Source: Clitopilus passeckerianus (Eukaryota > Basidiomycota > Agaricomycetes > Agaricales > Entolomataceae). From it: 64,000 bases of DNA. The stretch lies in NCBI GenBank assembly GCA_944990035.1, contig CALYLX010000111.1:558001-622000 (forward strand), given 5' to 3'. The translations under genes and the position numbers were made by a program. Positions 1 through 10,336 of the stretch are shown one piece after another. Positions within the stretch are counted from its first letter, which is position 1. Each line of letters begins with the position of its first letter. The notes below the pieces were generated by a model. That model did no database searches. It had not been told where the DNA came from and was given only the letters and a program-made list of their open reading frames with translations.

Positions 1-1
1 G

Positions 2-493
2 CAGCTCATTCAAGTTCTTTCTCAGAAAACGCAGAACACCCCCCTGTTGCTATTGACGCCGTTCGTGGTGTCTGCAGGAATACAGATTGCCTGGTTAAGC
101 CAGCCGGAGGTGAACAACAGCAGGATCATCAACAGTCCTGCCTTCGTGCCCTTCTTATGTGCGTGGGGCCTGCAGTTTGCGCACCAGGTGGGGAGGATGA
201 TTTTGGCGCATGTGACGATTGGGCCGTTCCCGAGGGGGGATTGGATTTGGATTTGGAGTATTGTGGGGGCTGTGGATGCGAATTTGCCGCATTTGATTGG
301 GAGGGGCCCAATTATACAGACTTCGTTGAAGAGGACGACTGTATTTGTGTGGATTACGCTGATTGTGTCGTTCTTCTCGTATGCGAGGTTTGTGACGTTG
401 GTGATTAGGGATATTACGGAGTATCTTGGGATTGCCTGCTTCACTGTGAGGAAGAAGGATAAGGATGGTGTTTGGAGGAAGGAGAAGCTGTAG
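2..493 (+). CDS. Ethanolamine/cholinephosphotransferase, C-terminal part
   Basis: This is the 3' end of a gene that begins upstream of the window. The frame is open from base 2 to the stop at 491-493, giving about 163 residues. The segment is hydrophobic with several membrane spans and contains QFAHQVGRMILAHVT and a run ending in a short basic tail (RKKDKDGVWRKEKL). This matches the C-terminal membrane half of the CDP-alcohol phosphotransferases EPT1/CPT1/CEPT1, which move phosphoethanolamine or phosphocholine from the CDP donor to diacylglycerol in the ER (Kennedy pathway). The catalytic CDP-alcohol motif lies in the missing N-terminal half, so substrate preference cannot be judged. The family call is fairly firm; EPT versus CPT is open. 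Confidence 0.8.
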   Translation, partial: QLIQVLSQKTQNTPLLLLTPFVVSAGIQIAWLSQPEVNNSRIINSPAFVPFLCAWGLQFAHQVGRMILAHVTIGPFPRGDWIWIWSIVGAVDANLPHLIGRGPIIQTSLKRTTVFVWITLIVSFFSYARFVTLVIRDITEYLGIACFTVRKKDKDGVWRKEKL

Positions 494-1023
494 AGTGTGA
501 GGTAGGTTCCTTGTCTTCAGGACCTACTCGCTCGCAAACTGATTGTTTTCTTTCTAGCTATCAAACTCATGCTCTGGTCATCCCAGTCAAGATACCGTCT
601 TTAGGACTGGAGAACGATATTGACCTGCTACCAACTATATGCCAAGATGAAGATGAAGACGTTTATTCACCACGCTGTTTTTTTTACCACAATACCTTAA
701 TGATCTGTTGTTCACGTATTACTAGATAATGTTCATAACGATAACCCTGACGTCGTTGATTTTCCCCACCTTGACTCTTTACACACGTACTACGACCCGC
801 CCCAAACGTACAGCAATGAGTATACAGTATACTTCGTGTATTTCGTTAGATACCCTGCATTTATACCAGTCTCGTTGTGTTGCCGATCTCTGTGAATTTT
901 AAAATTGTATTCTCCGATGAATCACCTACGAGCACCTCATTTCCACTCGACACCTTCAGATTCCAGCTAACTCTCCCAACACCATTGCCGAACGGCGTGC
1001 ACGCTGGTGGCGCACCTTTCACC
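494..1023. other. Intergenic, 3' flank
   Basis: No supported gene. AT-rich 3' flank of the phosphotransferase gene, running up to a tRNA gene. Confidence 0.6.
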
Positions 1024-1114
1024 GGCCTGATGGTCTAGTAGTATGATTCCTTGTTAGGGCACGCTTGCGCTGCTGATTTCGAGGAGGTCCCGGGTTCAAT
1101 TCCCGGTCAGGCCC
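1024..1114 (+). tRNA. tRNA-Pro(AGG) with 19-nt intron
   Basis: The acceptor stem GGCCTGA pairs with TCAGGCC and is followed by discriminator C. D arm GGTCTAGTAGTATGATT and T arm CCGGGTTCAATTCCCGG are standard. Anticodon stem CCTTG (1049-1053) pairs with CGAGG (1080-1084), with one G-U pair. The anticodon loop starts TTAGGG, so the anticodon is AGG (read as IGG, proline). A 19-nt intron (1060-1078) sits after position 37, the usual eukaryotic tRNA intron site; the mature body is 72 nt. A second copy with the same mature sequence and a different 16-nt intron lies at 49312-49399 on the other strand. Confidence 0.95.
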
Positions 1115-1435
1115 ATCACCCAATCTGGTGAAAAGTTTATTTTTCATCCCGGTGTTGCATGCATACTCGACCATAGGATCGAATTTTGGTACGTATGGCA
1201 TCGGTTTGTTGGCTCAGTGGCACTGTTTGTTGGTGCTGTCACTCCTAACAAAGTACAGCGCGGTTTCAATATTGGGTCAAACCGATGTTACTACGAGGAA
1301 ATGCTTGTTTTTTCCTCTGTGGCTCGTGCAAGGAAGCATTCCACGGTAATTGCGCTTCTAAACCGCATTCATACAAGCCAATGGAATTGAGATTCAATAA
1401 ATCCTGATTCATGAATACCCTAATTAAAAGGAAGT
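1115..1435. other. Intergenic
   Basis: No gene seen. Holds the 3' flanks of the tRNA gene and of the convergent ankyrin gene. Confidence 0.5.
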
Positions 1436-2286
1436 CTAATCTTCATCCGAGCCTGATCCTGGGCCATCTGGAGCTTCGTCGTCTATTCAGGCATGGTTCA
1501 GTCACAAGTCTTCTTTCGAGAGGATACCAACTGCTCACCGCTAGCGATATCGTCCATTGAAATGCTATTCTGCACCTGAGCTTTCTTGATCAACGGCCTG
1601 ATGTCTTGATCATTCGGGGGCAGGATGTCCAACACCGTTTCCCCGTTCTTGTCCTTGATCCTACGCGATTCTCCTGATTTAGTGTGCGTATGAAGTGGAT
1701 ACAGTAGGTGGGCTCACGTGAAATCAGCCCCAGCATCCAGTAAGGCCTCAACGATGTGTCTTCTGAGAGCTTTGTGCTCGATGTTGATGGCGAGATGGAG
1801 AGGTGTTGCGCCCTCTAGCTTGTTTATGGGGTCGACATCACAGTATTCGCGAGATAGGATATGTTCAAGGACATCCGTGGAACCGTTTGCTACACTGATC
1901 AAAAGGGTGAGAAGCTTGAGCGTGTTCAATAAAACAAAACGCGTACGCATTGTGCAGAGCTGTCAAAGGACATGGCTGAATATCGATTTGTGCCATGGAG
2001 CTAGAGCAAGTACGTACGTGTATTGCCAAGTCTGCGTGGATCCCTGGTCAATAATTTGCTCTTGCACCTACAAGAACGTTTAAAACTCACCCGTCAGTAC
2101 AGTTAATGTCGAAATCCCCATGCTCAAAGATCTCCACTAGCAGGTCTTCATTATCCTCTCGTGCTGCAGCGAGTAGTCGTTCATCTGCTCATTTGAACGG
2201 ACATCGAGGCGATGGTCAGCAAAGCCTTGTTGTTTAGAGATGCCACTCGTTTACCTACTATTCGTGGCCCCTCTATTCTCCTCCAT
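1436..2286 (-). CDS. Small ankyrin-repeat protein (Yar1-like)
   Basis: I assemble seven exons: 2259-2286, 2091-2184, 2018-2031, 1947-1959, 1718-1894, 1539-1660 and 1436-1482. They total 495 nt, or 164 residues plus TAG, with every junction in frame. The protein has two clear ankyrin repeats (GNTPLHNAVANGSTDVLEHIL; ATPLHLAINIEHKALRRHIV, then LLDAGADFTIKDKNGETVLD) and an acidic tail rich in D, E, G and S. Size, repeat layout and acidic tail resemble yeast Yar1, a chaperone for ribosomal protein uS3; that function is inferred from architecture only. Exons 3 and 4 are microexons of 14 and 13 nt, needed to restore the TPLH repeat. The first exon (MEENRGATN) is the least certain. Divergent from the kinase gene. 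Confidence 0.72.
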
Positions 2287-2606
2287 AGCTAGCAGATGGT
2301 GGTGGTTACGGGCAGTACAGTATCTTAGCGATCAAATGGCAGCGAGAGTACCGGATTTGGGCAGACGCGTCTCAGCGCTCAACGTCGACCGGTACGACGA
2401 CGATTACTGGGCTATTGGCTTTCTTGAAAGCCCTAAAACGCTATATCTGGGATAATCTACGTTTCCTAGCTTGAAGAGTACTCTCCATGAGCTTCCCAAA
2501 TGAAGGTACGAACCTTCAAGCAGAACCATGACATTCAGTTCTGATTCTATTTGAAGTGAGTGGCATGCTCTAACTCGCTGACAAGAACTCATTTGCACAA
2601 TGATAG
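2287..2606. other. Divergent promoter region, Yar1-like/kinase
   Basis: About 320 bp between divergent genes. It should also hold the first short coding exon of the kinase, which I could not fix; an ATG at 2489 and a GTACGA donor-like site near 2508 were considered but the phase does not join. Confidence 0.4.
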
Positions 2607-4263
2607 CAAACGGATCCCGGTGACTACACCATACTGGAATCAGGTCCTACTTCTACTGTCTACCGAACATGGGCAGCTATAGGAACGCCTGAACCACAGC
2701 TGGTAGCTATAAAGCAGGCGTTAACAGTCAAAAGCCAGACCAGATGTCCTCACGATATCCTGAAAGAGCTGGATATACTCCGTTCTATCTCACATCTGCA
2801 TGTATGTTTACCTTCACCACCAGCTTAAACTTAAGCTTATTTTCTATGGGTAGATTGTTCCTGTCCTTGACGTTGAGGAGGACACCATTGAACAATCCAT
2901 ACAATTCTGGATGCCCTATCTCCCTATCTCCCTCTCCGACCTCCTTGCATCTCCCAAGTTTACCCCCGAACTCTTCTCCGGCGAAAGTAGCCAGCCCCAG
3001 ATGCACCAGTCCCTTCTCAAAGACGAACTGGCAGACTCTCTGGAAACACGCAGACAGAAATCCAAAACATTCAGCGCAATCTGCCAGTCCATAATGCTGC
3101 AGACACTTCTAGCGGTAGAGTACCTGCACAACACCGCAAAGGTGGCTCATAGGGATATCAAACCAGCCAACATCCTCATGTCGAAGACAGGATGTGTCAA
3201 GTTGATCGATTTTGGGATATCCTACAAGGATGACTCGGACGCATCCCATGGAGGTTTGGCACAGCCTACCAGGACATGGATGTGGCCGGAGAGTTATCAG
3301 GACAATACGATGCATTTTGAAGTCTGTACGGGGTCTGTTGGTATTTGATGCTCAATTCCTTGCAGTGACTGACTGATTTCTATTGTATTTAGGCCATATC
3401 GTGCCCCTGAACTTCTCTTTGGGACGCGTCAATACGATGCGTATGCGGTGGACATCTGGTCCCTCGGGGCTGTCTTTGCAGAGTTCTTCCGACCCCTTCG
3501 ACTTTATGTCGATGATGATGAAGATGAGGATGACGAGGACGACGAGAAAGATGAAGAAGCCAACCCATCCCCAGCAGATCCTAACACACATACGCTGGGG
3601 TTTATCTACCCCAAAGGCCACCCCAGAGAACCGAGACATAACGCCAAATGGACCAGGGACACCCTCTTCGACGGGACAAGAGGTGAAATAGGTCTGGCAT
3701 GGAGCATATTCAAGATCAAGGGAACGCCCACTGATCAAACTTGGCCCGTAAGATATTCATTCCCTGTTCTAGGACGCAAATATCTCATTCATGAACCCAA
3801 ATGCAGGACTTCGAGAAACTCCCTCATGCAGGCGGGGTGCGCTTCACGGTCGTTCCAGAAGTACCGCTAGCACCGCTCCTGCCTCATCTTCCAGAGAAGA
3901 GTCCCCGGACGGAGGAGTTTGGTTCACTGGGTACGTTGCCTTTTTCACTGTGGTACGCAAGATTCTCAATCAAGAGTAGTTCTCGACTTAATTCAACGTC
4001 ATCTCTCCTACATCCCATCCACACGGATCAAACCCTCCGAAGCACTTCAACACACTTTTTTCAGACCGCACGTCCTTTTCCCTGAGGACTACCCACCTGC
4101 TCGGGTTGAAGAGCTTAGGAAAAGTTACGGATCGGCAGAGCCTGGGTGGAAACCACAAAACACATTGGGCGAGCTCCTGGATCAGGTTATTGCCAAAGCA
4201 GAGGAGGATGAGGATACATTTCTTCTAGAGACAGAACTCGACATGGGCTCTTTTTTACTTTGA
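2607..4263 (+). CDS. CDK-type protein kinase, Csk1/CAK-like
   Basis: CMGC-type Ser/Thr kinase in several exons. The glycine-loop region reads DYTILESGPTSTVYRTW, followed by VAIK with the ATP lysine, catalytic loop HRDIKPAN (near 3150), LIDFGIS (the DFG motif) and GPYRAPELLFG (near 3390). The C-lobe includes VDIWSLGAVFAEF and a final RIKPSEALQH segment with a short tail ending at 4261-4263. An acidic insert of D and E residues sits near 3510-3560. The TGPYRAPEL segment lacks the usual CDK activation-loop threonine arrangement, as in fungal Csk1/Cak1 kinases that activate CDKs without being phosphorylated themselves. The role as a CDK-activating kinase is inferred. The start is uncertain: the first sure exon begins after the acceptor at 2606, so a short 5' exon is missing. 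Convergent with SMC4, 124 bp apart. Confidence 0.68.
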
Positions 4264-4387
4264 GGGACTCTTAGTCGTGGGCAATAATATGAGAGGTTGA
4301 TACAATAATAATTTAGTTAGTGACTACCAATACAAGAATTAAATTGAAAGGGTGCAAAAGCAAGGAGCATGAGCTGCTGAGCATCAT

Positions 4388-7300
4388 CTACGCAGCCGCG
4401 GCAGAAGGTGGTACCAGTGGTGCAGGTACGGCAACCGGTGGAGGAGCAGTCAGGGCGTGGTTATCAATGGATACGCTCTTGGTGACGTTTGCGGTCTTGT
4501 AGATACCAATGAGGCGGTGGCTCAGCTCGAACATGTCGTTACTGGCAAGGAAGATGGTTCGTCAGAGGGAAGGAAGCGTAACAACTGAAGGGAGCTTACC
4601 GAAGAGAAATGATGATGAATTGTGCGTTCTTTGTCCTATCCTTGATGTAATTTGCAACGATAGAAACATTCCTGAAGTCAAGGGCGGCGTCGATCTCGTC
4701 CATGAAGTAGAGAGGGGTGGGCTGGGATTCGATGTCAGAACGATGCACTTGTGACGAAGCAGCAGTGAACCAACCTTGAAGACATGGAGTGCGAATACAA
4801 GGGCGAGGGAACTCAAGGTCTGAGAAAAACAAAAGGCATCAGCGTTGTTTGAAGTTCATACCATAGAAAAGGCACACCTTCTCTCCTCCGGACAGATTGG
4901 AGATGTTCTTCCAGCTCTTTTTAGGAGGCATGACGCTGAAGATGATGCCTTCAGAGAATGGGTCCATACTGTCAACAAGCTCCAGTTCGGCGTTTCCACC
5001 TAGGGTTATCATCTAGAAACCAACTTTAGTATCTTGCGACGAGAATTTGGCGAGCACATCAAGTTACCTGGTACATCTCCTTCAGCTTCAAGGAAATGAG
5101 ATTGAAGCCGGCCATGAATTCATCCAAGCGCTGTTTGCGGAGACCGTCGTATTTGGCCTTCTGTGCGTCTCGCTGTTCGGTGACGTGGTCTAGGTCCGTT
5201 GCACGCTTCAAGAATTCTTCCTCTCGTCTCCTGTATTCCTTGAGGACGGTTAAATCGGGCTTGGCGTTCTGGATTTGTTCTGAAAGTACGCTGAGTGTTT
5301 GCATGGCGTATGGAGTACGTTAAGAACATACCGTCCAAAAGTTCAACATCTGCCTGCAACTCGCGTCTCTTGAACCTTGCCAGCTCATGTTCACCATAGA
5401 TCTGCAACTCGGTTGAGGATGGTTTCTCCTTCTTCGGCGTGGGTTCAGCTTGCTCGTCTGGTTCAGCTTTAACATCTGTCTCCATAGCATCAGGCTTCTG
5501 TCCTTCAGCAGTTTCAGTCGAACCACCGCCAGCAGCTTCCTCTTCCTCTTCTTCGTCCTCATCGCTATAGAGAACTGTTATTTCAGTTGGAAATGCATGG
5601 GGAGAAAGACTTACTCAATCTCTTCAAGCCGGAGATCGTCGTGCTGGGCTTGCAAATGATCGATTGTTTTGCCATTCTCCTCCGTGTCTTTCTCTATGTC
5701 GGCAATCTTTTGCTTGATTTCTAACTGTTTGAAGGATATTAGCCCATATCCCGAATGATCTGTGAACCTTTCCTACCTCCTTCTGTCGGAAGGCTTCTAT
5801 CTCTTGATCCTTCGCTTCAAGCTCGTCCTTCAAAGCCTCGAGGTCATCCCTGGAGCTTTCTGCAGCTGCTTGAGCAGTTTCCACCTTGCCTCTAATATCT
5901 TCGATGTAGCCTTGCACCTCCGCGAGTCGCTCATCAAGCTCTTCCAATTCAGCAGCAATTTCCGCAAGAGCAGCCTTGTTGGTAGCAACCGTCGTTTCAA
6001 GTTTAGCAGCATCTTTCTCTGCCTTCGCTTTTGCTACTTCAGCCTTGGTAATCTCCTCGTTCGCCAAGCTGATATGGAGTTTGATCCCTTCCACTTTGGA
6101 CTTCTGCGTCAGGAGTTTGGCGCCTCCAACGTCCAGGATCTTCTTCTCCAAATCCTTGATGGCAGCCTCAATGGCTCCGGATTTGCCTCTAAGTGAGTCA
6201 AGCTCCTCTTCGGTGGCGGTGATTTCCTCCTCTAAGGCTGCAATCCGGGAGGCGTCATTGGCGTTTGGCTTGCTTTGAGACCTTTAGAAATCCATGATCA
6301 GAGATATCCCGATAATATGAAGGGAAGGGAGATGAATATGTACCTGACTTCCTGCCAGCGTTTCTCAGCGTCCTGAATCCTGCGTTTCGAGTTCTCGATG
6401 TCAAGCTCGAGTTTCTGGTAAGCCATCTCCAACTGTGGTCCTAAATTCCTCAACCGCTCGACTTCCTCTTCGGCTCCTCGTAAAGCCTGCAAAGCCTCGT
6501 CGAGACGGGCAGCAGCATTCTGGCTCTCCTGCTCATAGGAGCGCAGAACCTCTGGCCTCACCGCTTCAGCTGCCAACTTTGAGCTCATGGCACCTTTAGC
6601 TGGCTGACTGCCTCCTCCAGACATGGTACCGGATGTGTCGATGAGTTGACCCGTCAGAGTGACGACCCTCCAGCGTTTTCCGCCGCCAAATGCAATGCGA
6701 TTTGCTTGGTCCATATCTGTGGCCACCAAGGTGTCGCCGATGGCTTTGTAAAATGCAGGAGCAAATTTAGGATCTTTGGGTTTGATCAGGTCGAATAACC
6801 GGGGCGCGTTCTCTGGTATCTTGAAGGGTTTCGCCATGCCTGGCATATTTCCAAGCTTCTCGAGCACCATGAAGGTAGCTCGACCGACATTCTGGCTTCG
6901 AAGATACTCGATGCACTGTTGGCCCTGTTCTACTCGGTCAACCACCATGTTGTGGAGAGCGCCGGCGGCGGTGGACACAGCGACGTCGTATTTGTCAGGG
7001 ATAGTCCCGAGAGCTCCAAGGCGTCCCTATAGGCCTAGGTTAGTCATGGATAATTGGTTGGAAGAAGGATCATATTCACATGGAACCCGCTAATACGCCC
7101 GGAGTCCTGGAGTTTCTTGAGGCTGTCAAGGACTCTGTTCTGCGACTTGTTCTCTGCCTGAGATGCCTTCGCCTCGTCCACCTTTGACCGGGACTGGGAG
7201 GCTTTCGACCGGCATTCGTCAACCGTCCTTTGGCACTCCTACATGGCACGGTCAGCATGACAATGGAGCCATGAGAGCCAATATTACCTGGAAATTCTGC

Positions 7301-9998
7301 TCAGCCTGTGCTAACTGACGCTGAATACCCTTCTTGTTGTCATCGAGTTTACGGAGTTCATTGACCTTAGCAGATGTCATTGATTAGCACGGCATCCAAG
7401 ATTTTTGACAGAGGTTGCTTACCTTGACTTCATGGTCACCCTTGAGTTCCTGCAGGTTCTGCTCTGCCTCTCGGCGCCTGGCTTCCGCATCCTCAGCTCT
7501 CTTCTTGAGAGCGTCTCTCTCACTCGAAGCAACGTTGATGGCGGACTGCTTGGCGTTAATCTGCGCCATCCAGGGCTGCAATTCCTTCTGCTTGACTTCG
7601 ATTTGGTCATGGAACTTCTGCGTCTTGTCTACAAATTTCTGAGTATATGCGCATATACCGATGAATGAAACCCGTACCTTTCAGGCTATCACGAATACTC
7701 TCCAACGTCTTCTCCTCGGTGACAAGGCTAGCCTCAAGGTCGTCCGCTTCTTGCTTCTTGGTTATCATCCGTTCGGAGTTGTCGTCAATGTCGCGCAAAG
7801 CTTGAGCTCGATTTTTGTCGTCCTAGAGTAGAAAAACAACGTTAGTGAAATACTTCAACGTCAACCGGAAAAGGGACTTGCCTCCGTCAAGGATTTCTTA
7901 AGCTTCTTCTGCTTGGTGATGCCGTGCTTGCGCCGCTCCTGCAGTCCGACCTCGTCTTTCTCCTGCGCAGCAAGATCCTTCAAGGCAGCCTGAGCAGCAG
8001 CACTAATTTCCTTATAGGCCGTTTCTCTCTGGGTGTAATGCGCCTTCATGGCTTCGAGATGCGTTATATCATCTTGGTAGCGGGACGTCTCCTCGGCGAG
8101 CGTCTTCTCGAATTTGGCCTACACGACTCTTAGTTAAAACGTAGGCGCATACCCCGAACTGGCACGAACCTTATCAGCGGCAAAGCCATCTTCCATTTGG
8201 AAGCACTTCCACAGAAGATATTGCCAATAGCGGGATTGAGCCCTGACATGGTCATTCTTGAGCCTGAGGTAATCCTCGGCCTCTCTCTTCTGTTGCTCGA
8301 GAGCCGCTTTCTCCTTCTCGACGATACGCAAACGGTTGAGCTTCACGACACGTTCTTCCTGGAGTTTCTCCATCTCCACGAGTGCTTCATCAATCGGTTC
8401 TTTGTACTGAGAAGTACCGATGATATCTTCGAGGTATTCGAGGAGGCCCTCGTCGTGTTCTGTGACTGCCTTGGGCTTCATCTGAGCAATGGATTCTACT
8501 TCTCCCTGTATGTGTTTTAGTCAGTCGCATATAGGCGTTCCTAGTGACTGAACAAACCTGAAGGATCAAGAATCGGTTGTGGTCGAGGTCAATCCCTTTC
8601 TCCTTGAGGAGGGTCTGGACCTCTTTGAAAGTGCTAGACCTGCCATTGATAGTATATCGACTCGAGTTGTTCTTGAATGCGATGCGTGTAACGGCAAGAG
8701 AAGATCCTGGCACAAGTTCGTATGCATCTGGACCGGGCTAGAAAATTTGGTTTGAGTGTGCAGGCGTTTCAATGGCATACAATAACGTACTAGGTCCATA
8801 ATTTCTCGGAAATGCACTTCCACGCTACATTCCTGCAGGTCTGGAAAGTTGGCAGAGTTGTGGATGAGCTCTGAAAGTTTTCCTTGTCGCATCTTGGACG
8901 CCCGATACCCGAACACGAAAAGAAGCGCGTCGATCGTGTTTGACTTGCCAGAACCATTGGGTCCGACAATTGAGGAAAATGACTACGACGAATTAGTTTT
9001 GAGGGCTAAAGCAAAAGGAAAAAAAAGCTTGCCTTGTGGAATGGACCGATCTCCTGTTTGCCAGCATAACTCTTGAAATTGATCAACACCATCTTGTGGA
9101 TGACCAAACGCGACTTTGGACCTGCGGGTTCTTCGGGAACTTTAGGGGCCTGGGAAGGAGTGGGCATTGGAGGTGGTTCAAGCAAAGACGCAGGTTCTTC
9201 GAGGTCATCGTCCGAGTCTTCCTCCTGCTTTGCTTGAGTTGGCGGTGGAGCAGTAGATGTAGGCTGTTCAGGCGGAGGTGGTTGCTCTTCAGCTTCTTGA
9301 TCCTCCTCCTCATCAGAGTCCTCGATGGTGACAGCTGGGAGTTTACGAGATGTTGCCTTCTTTGTAGATTTGGGCTTTGCGGAGCTTGCTCGACCCTTTT
9401 TGGCCTTGGGTGCTGGTTCCTCTTCCTCTTCTTCGGATACGGCCATTTCTTCATCGTCGTCTTCAACAGGTGTCCGCTTTGAGGAAGACGGCTTCTCTTT
9501 GCTTTTCCCGCGTGAAGCACGTCGTGTGGGCTTCACGTCTTCCTCGGCCTGCTCCTCATCTTCTTCCACAACCGGTTCTCCAGCAGTTTTACGAGAGGCT
9601 CTTGCGGGTCTAGATGAGCCAGCACCGCTCCTGCTAGCCGTAGAAGAAGGTTTTGCCCTGGACACTGACGCTGCTCGTCGTCTTTTGGGTTTTTCTTCCT
9701 CAAAGGCGCTTTCATCATCTGGTTCCAGGGAAGGCCGAGCTTTCTTCACAGGGGGCGGCGAGTCGCTCCCTTCCTCGGCTTCATCTTCCTGTACTTCAGG
9801 AAGGGATCCTCGAGAGCGCGTCGAGGTGCGCTTTGAAGGAGGTCGAGCTGAAGTAGATCTTGCTCGGGAGGGTGGTTTCGATGCTGGTTCCTCTTCTGGT
9901 GCTTGACTTCTCTTGCGCTTGGTGGTCGTCTGAGTTTCTTCTACCGTTCCTGGTTCAACGGACGCCCTTGTTGAGCGTGATGACCGTCGAGGCGGCAT
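4388..9998 (-). CDS. SMC4: Condensin subunit SMC4
   Basis: Large multi-exon SMC ATPase, roughly 1,500 residues. It starts at MPPRRSSRSTR with about 310 residues of disordered, acidic and Ser/Lys-rich tail, followed by LVIHKMVLINFKSYAG and Walker A GPNGSGKSN (near 8970). FGYRASKMRQGKLSELIH is typical of SMC4. A long coiled coil follows, then a hinge between about 7100 and 6550 (including GFHVGRLGALG-type start and GQLIDTSGTMSGGGS), the second coiled coil, signature LSGGEKTLSSLALVFALH and Walker B FMDEIDAALD (near 4700). SMC4 pairs with SMC2 in condensin for mitotic chromosome compaction. The frame runs upstream of the chosen ATG, but MPPRR is the start expected by family and context. It ends with a short Ala/Pro-rich tail. 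Intact by inspection; divergent from the RdRP gene. Confidence 0.93.
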
Positions 9999-10336
9999 TA
10001 TCGTCGTTGAAAGGCTTGTCAACGCCACTTGTGGTGATGAGCAAAAGCCCTCAACGCGTGTGGGAACGATCACGCCTAGGACACGTGAGAGACGCGCTAA
10101 TTACATAACAATCACGACCAATATGGTAAGGGCTGCCAGGCCACTGAGAACCCCAAACTTTAATTAGTCCACGCCCGTCTTGTGGCAGGAGTTCTCGCTT
10201 GTTCTCTTACTTTTACATCCTTTTACCTTGAGCGACTCCCAGAAACCGTCGAAAGCTTGTACAGACTCTGTGATAATAATCTTCAGAAAGCCAGTCCTAA
10301 TTTGTCAGGACCATTGCCAAGATCGCTCAAATCAGG
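9999..10336. other. Bidirectional promoter between SMC4 and RdRP
   Basis: 338 bp between two divergent start codons. It must hold both promoters and 5' UTRs. No clear TATA box seen. Confidence 0.5.

Noticed and set aside
9325..9906. 193-codon open frame on the plus strand, Ser/Arg-rich
   Set aside because: It is the antisense of the disordered SMC4 N-terminal tail; the low complexity explains its openness.
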